Source: Halichoerus grypus (taxonomy: Eukaryota; Chordata; Mammalia; Carnivora; Phocidae). Taken from it: a DNA stretch of 64,000 nt. The stretch covers positions 76,794,484 through 76,858,483 of the forward strand of contig NC_135716.1 in the NCBI RefSeq assembly GCF_964656455.1, given 5' to 3'. Below the pieces are notes generated by a model, which searched no databases, had not been told where the DNA came from, and saw only the letters and a program-made list of their open reading frames with translations. The position numbers and the translations under genes were made by a program. Below are positions 59,980 through 64,000 of this stretch, in pieces; the stretch's first letter is position 1, and the number at the start of each line of letters is the position of its first letter.

Positions 59980-60369
59980 TATTAGTTTGCTATAACAAAA
60001 TTCCACAGACTAGGTAGCTTAAAGAACAGAAATGTATTTCCTCACAGCTCTGGAGGCTGGAAGTCCAAGATCAAGGTATCCAACCAGGTTTGATTTCTCC
60101 TGAAGCCTCTCTCCTTGGCCTGTAGATGGCTGCCTTCTTACTATGTCCTCACATGGTCTTTCCTCTGTGTGTGTGCATTCTTGGTGTTTCTTCTTCTCTT
60201 TATAAAGACAAAGGTCATATTGTATTAGGGTCCCAACTACATGACCTTATTTTAATTTAATTACTCTTAAAAGGTCCTGTCTCCAAATACAGTCACATTG
60301 TGGAGTACTGGGGGTTAGGAATTCAACATATGAATTTGGGCTTGGGAGGCACAATTAAGTCCATGATGG
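59980..60369 (-). mobile_element. MaLR-type LTR (MLT1-like), antisense
   Basis: ATTAGTTTGCTATAACAAAA, CACAGCTCTGGAGGCTGG, TTAGGGTCCCAACTACATGA and AATTCAACATATGAATTTGG are the complement of the MaLR LTR type seen in sense at 37020. It is nearly full length and appears to be a solo LTR. Confidence 0.83.
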
Positions 60370-60984
60370 TGGTCTAAAATAATCTATAATCTATCAATAG
60401 AGACCTAATAAAACTTGAAGCCTTAAAGGGATGTGAATAGGAGATGCATTTTGGGCATGGAAATATAAGGAGTTCCACAGACCCACTCCACAGTGGACCT
60501 GGTGAAAATTATAAAAAGACAACCATTTAAATTCTCTGGAAATAGTCCTAAGGTGAAATAGTAAATGAAGAAACATTTATTCAAAAAAACCTACTAAAAC
60601 TTGGTAAGAACAGCAAGAATCTATGGCATTTGAACTATGGCCCATTTCTCCTTCCCTTCTCTCCTTCCGCTGAGATGGAAATTCCACTCCAGATGCAGGT
60701 AGCCAAGAACACAGGCCTCCTTCTCGCTCCAGTAACCCCCTTGGAGGGCTAAGGTATCTTCCTGGGATGGGTAGGATTTCAGCATTTGTCCTCTTGTTCT
60801 CAGCAACCTGGGGCAGAAGCTAAGCTCCAGAAGGGTGCAGCCAAGATATGGGTACTCTCTTCTTTCACCGGGTCCTCATTTGTGGGATGGAGGTTCTACC
60901 TCAGTTGCAGACACTGAAAATACTGGGATCTGGGTGTCTCTCAGTCCATCCTGACTCACAAGGTGGAGACTCTCCCCCATGGAG
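60370..60984 (+). other. Possible L1 5' region, uncertain
   Basis: The segment (for example TACCTCAGTTGCAGACACTG, GGTGGAGACTCTCCCCCATG) directly precedes old L1 ORF1-like sequence in the same orientation. It may be that element's 5' part, but I cannot confirm it. Confidence 0.35.
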
Positions 60985-61080
60985 AGACAAGCTAAGAAGA
61001 CCAGAAGTGACTCTGCCAACTGGCAAGAGAAAAATAAAGTTTTACTTAGAAGGGAACCCTAATAAGATTATAGCAGACTT
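60985..61080 (+). pseudogene. Old L1 ORF1 fragment, part 1
   Basis: The frame reads an old ORF1 C-terminal segment up to the target site AAGATTATAGCAGACTT. It continues after the nested insertion at 61372. Confidence 0.7.
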
Positions 61081-61371
61081 CTCTGTGGAACATAAGGAAT
61101 AACATTAGGAGAAGGAAGGGAAAAATGAAGGGGGGAAATGGGAGGGAGAGATGAACAATGACAGACTACGGACTCTGAGAAACAAACTGAGGGTGTTAGA
61201 GGGGAGGGGGGTGGGAGGATGGGTTAGCCAGGTGATGGGTATTAAGGAGGGCACATACTGCATGGAGCACTGGGTGTTATACGAAAACAATGAAGCCTGG
61301 ATCACTACATCAAAAACTAATGATGTATTGTATGGTGACTAACATAACATAATAAAATAAAGTTAAAAAAA
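61081..61371 (+). mobile_element. Young L1 3' end nested in an old L1
   Basis: This is a 5'-truncated carnivoran L1 3' UTR: ACTACGGACTCTGAGAAAC, GGATGGGTTAGCCAGGTGAT, GGAGCACTGGGTGTTATACG, AATAAAATAAAG and an A-tail. A perfect 17-bp target-site duplication is at 61064-61080 and 61372-61388. Confidence 0.96.
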
Positions 61372-61388
61372 AAGATTATAGCAGACTT

Positions 61389-63060
61389 TCTCATCACAAT
61401 GGAGGTCAGAAAAAAAAGGGTAACATTTTCAAAGTGTTCAAAGAAAAAAAAAGTCAGCAAAGAATCCTATATCCAGCAAAGTTATCTTTTAGAAATGGAA
61501 GCAAAATATAGACATTCCCATATAAACAAACACAGAAAAAATTTGTTGATAGCAGACCTACCTTACAAGAAATACTTAAGAAAGTTATTCAAACTGAAAA
61601 CAAGGGACAGTAATTGGAATTCACATGAAAAACAAGGGCTCTGGTAAAGGTAATTATGTATCTATAAAAGACAGCATAAATGCATATTTCTTCTCTTAAC
61701 TGTTCTAAAAAATCGATTATATAAAACAGTATGTTTATGACTGTATTGTTAGACCTACAGCATATCAAAATATTTGCCCAAAATGACACAAAAGAGAAGG
61801 ACGGGAGCAAAGCTGCATTAGGCTAGGAAATGATCACAGATGGTAACTCAAAAGCCCAGGAACAAATGAAGAGAATCAGCAATGGTAAAAAAATAAGGTT
61901 AATATAACAAAAGCTATAAATATTTACTTACTCTCCTTTCCTGTCTCAGATCTATAAAGAAATAAAATTGTGTGATTATTTGTAACAATGTGTTGTTGAG
62001 TTTGTAACATTTATGGATACAATATGTACAACAATAATACCACAGAAAGCAGAAAAAGGGAATAAAGCTACATAGAAGCAACATTCCTATATCTCACTCT
62101 AATTAAGTTAGTATAAATATGAAACTGATTTTTATAAATTAAGATGTATATCATAAGCCCTAGAGCAACCACTAAGGAAATAATTCTAAAAATAGTGAAA
62201 AAATATTTAAAAAATCAAAATGTTACATTAGAAAATATTCACTTAATGCAGAAGAAAGTAGCTAGGTAGTAATAGGGGAACAGAAAAGACATTAGACACT
62301 TGAAAAATAAAATGACAAACATAAATCCAACTATATCAATAGTAGCATTAAATGTGAATGGATTAAATAATCTAGTCAAAAGGCAGTTTGTCAGACTAGA
62401 TTTTTTTTTTTTTAATCAACTATATGCGGCCTGTAGGAGACAGAGTGTAGATTCAAAAACACAAAAATATTGAGTCAGAATGAAAGAGGGGACATTCCTT
62501 CCAGCCTTACGAAAATAAAGAGGATTATTAAGGAATACTATGAACAGTTTTGTCAATAAATTAGATAACTTAAATACAATGGATGAATTCCTAGAAAGAC
62601 AAAAACTGCTGAAACTGACTCAAGAAGAAATAGAAAATCTGAATAGGCCTATACCAACTAAGGAGATTAACCACAAAACAAACAAACAAGCAAACAAACA
62701 AACAAAAAACTATGTTGAAAGATGCAAGCCCAGATAGCTTCACTAGTGAATTCTACCAAATGTTTAAAAATTAATACTAATTCTTCACAAACTATCCACC
62801 AAACTCATTCTATGAGGCCAATGATTACCCTGACACCAAAACCAGACAAAGACATCATAAGATGTCTAAGAAAACTATAAACATTACAAACAAATATATC
62901 TTATGAATATAGATGCAAAAACCTTCAACAAAATATAGCCAACTGAATTCAGAACCATAAAAAGCATTATACACCATGACCATCCCAGTAATGCAAGGTT
63001 GATTTACCATCTGAATATCAATATAATACACTGTATCAAGTGAATAATAAATAAGTTGGG
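61389..63060 (+). pseudogene. Old L1, ORF1 end and ORF2 pieces, degenerate
   Basis: ORF1 C-terminal sequence (CAGCAAAGAATCCTATATCC, GATAGCAGACCTACCTTAC) is followed by an ORF2 start-like ATGTGAATGGATTAAATAAT near 62350. A large internal deletion follows, then RT N-terminal sequence at 62540-62737 (NTMDEFLERQKLLKLTQEEI, ENLNRPIPTKEI) containing an AAAC expansion. Further RT-region pieces run to about 63060. It is full of stops, with no 3' end. Confidence 0.82.
62679..62706. repeat. (AAAC)n expansion within L1 ORF2
   Basis: Units of AAAC/CAAA repeat about seven times, shifting the L1 frame. A similar expansion occurs at 43866-43887 in another L1. Confidence 0.9.
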
Positions 63061-63069
63061 CTGAAGGCA

Positions 63070-63400
63070 AAAAGAATGGACAACTCAAATGGAAACCACC
63101 AGATTTTTATTCAGGTTGAAGTTCTGGTATTATTCACATTGTCTGGGATATAACAGTTTTTTTTAATAATTGTGGAATAATAAAATTTAAATTTTTTGCA
63201 TTTATACAACAGGTCTTTAAGCTTAGCGCTTCTCTACCTAGATGTTTCTTATGCTCTATATTTATTAAGCGGCTACTTCATTTCCCATCTTATCTCTCTT
63301 TTGTTTCTTACATTCTAAACAAAATAAGCTGCCTTAGCCAATAAACAGTAATGGGTATTTGCTGACAGTGGCTTTTTTCTGCTTTTTCTACTTCAGTATC
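63070..63400. other. Intergenic sequence, no feature recognised
   Basis: Nothing recognised beyond AT-rich DNA. Confidence 0.5.
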
Positions 63401-63417
63401 AAAAGATCCCCTCTTTT

Positions 63418-63636
63418 GAGACGAACCATGAGAGACAATGGACTCTGAAAAACAAACTGAGGGTTCTAGAGGGGAGGGGGGGTGGGAGGATGGGTTAGCC
63501 TGGTGATGGGTATTAAAGAGGGCACATTCTGCATGGAGCACTGGGTGTTATGCACAAACAATGAATCATGGAACACTACATCAAAAACTAATGATGTAAT
63601 GTATGGTGATTAACATAACAATAAAATTTTTTTAAA
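63418..63636 (+). mobile_element. Young carnivoran L1 3' end, 5'-truncated
   Basis: GAGACGAACCATGAGAGACA, GGGTTAGCCTGGTGATGGG, GGAGCACTGGGTGTTATGCA and ATTAACATAACAATAAAA are followed by a mixed T/A tail. A perfect 17-bp target-site duplication AAAAGATCCCCTCTTTT is at 63401-63417 and 63637-63653. Confidence 0.96.
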
Positions 63637-63653
63637 AAAAGATCCCCTCTTTT

Positions 63654-64000
63654 AAACCTCTAAAATCCCACAAGAGCTCCCTGACATATTATGAGATTCC
63701 CATCATCAAAAGACCATTTTGATACCCTACTCTGTGCCTTTCAAGGCAAGAAAGTGGCCTAGTACATTTAAAAATTGTGCACAAACAGAAGAAAAGTCAT
63801 GGGCACATAGCCAGGTTGCTTCTTCTAATTGCCTGCACTGAGGATGGGCCAACCAGGCTTCCCTTTAGCTTCTCCAGCCATAGGGACCCACCACAGATGG
63901 TGATGGACCTAAGAGTCATCATCCATAAAAGAAGGAAATAAAAAAATGTTGGGAAGACACTTCTTTTATTTTTGTTACTATGAGATATTTCAGACATGTC
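63654..64000. other. Intergenic sequence to window end, no feature recognised
   Basis: No gene or repeat recognised. Confidence 0.5.

Noticed and set aside
1..64000. A prokaryote-style gene cluster or novel multi-gene system
   Set aside because: Introns, SINEs, LINEs, LTRs and AT-rich intergenic DNA show a mammalian locus. No operon, dense coding or ribosome-binding sites are present.

Overview
The window is vertebrate nuclear DNA from a carnivoran mammal. It holds intron-split coding exons with canonical AG/GT borders, an AT-rich background, and many tRNA-derived Can-SINE copies with the carnivoran head GGCGCCTGGGTGGCTCAG. Lineage-specific LINE-1 3' ends and older mammalian repeats (MIR, L2, MaLR LTRs) are also present. 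The SINE bodies (heads plus GCGGGAAGCCTGCTTCTC-type middles) look like the arctoid caniform type (bear, seal, mustelid or panda relatives) rather than the dog or cat types. That placement is from memory of repeat consensus sequences and is inference.

Only one gene is supported: the 3' end of a MYT1-family zinc-finger transcription factor gene, most likely ST18, on the + strand. Three terminal coding exons lie at 9143-9246, 10978-11121 and 13309-13449. They encode the last 128 residues: a C-terminal coiled coil and the conserved tail ending in GIHV. Bases 1-9142 are upstream intron. The 3' UTR runs from 13450 to about 15780 and has a proximal AATAAA at 13738 and a distal one at 15753. The zinc fingers lie upstream of the window.

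From about 15.8 kb to the end the window is intergenic, with no supported gene, CpG-rich promoter or RNA gene. It is a layered archive of transposons. At 15.8-25 kb there are SINEs, MIRs, microsatellites and a diverged duplicate of the gene's own polyadenylation region (17390-17546). At 24.6-28.1 kb there are antisense L1 pieces, one nested in another. At 34.1-35.8 kb an old L1 3' end is split by a 1.11-kb TG...CA insertion that I cannot assign. At 37 and 60 kb there are MaLR-type LTRs in opposite orientations. At 40.2-46.7 kb there is a composite of L1 fragments, including two tandem L1 5' ends and an almost full-length but dead L1. At 53.2-57.4 kb there is an old endogenous retrovirus-like element with two diverged LTRs. 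At 61-63.6 kb there is an old L1 with a young L1 3' end nested in it, and another young L1 3' end.

I find no operon, CRISPR array, defence system or other novel multi-gene system. The most useful leads are the duplicated poly(A)-site segment downstream of the gene, the unassigned 1.11-kb LTR-like insertion, the tandem L1 starts and a perfect 28-bp palindrome.
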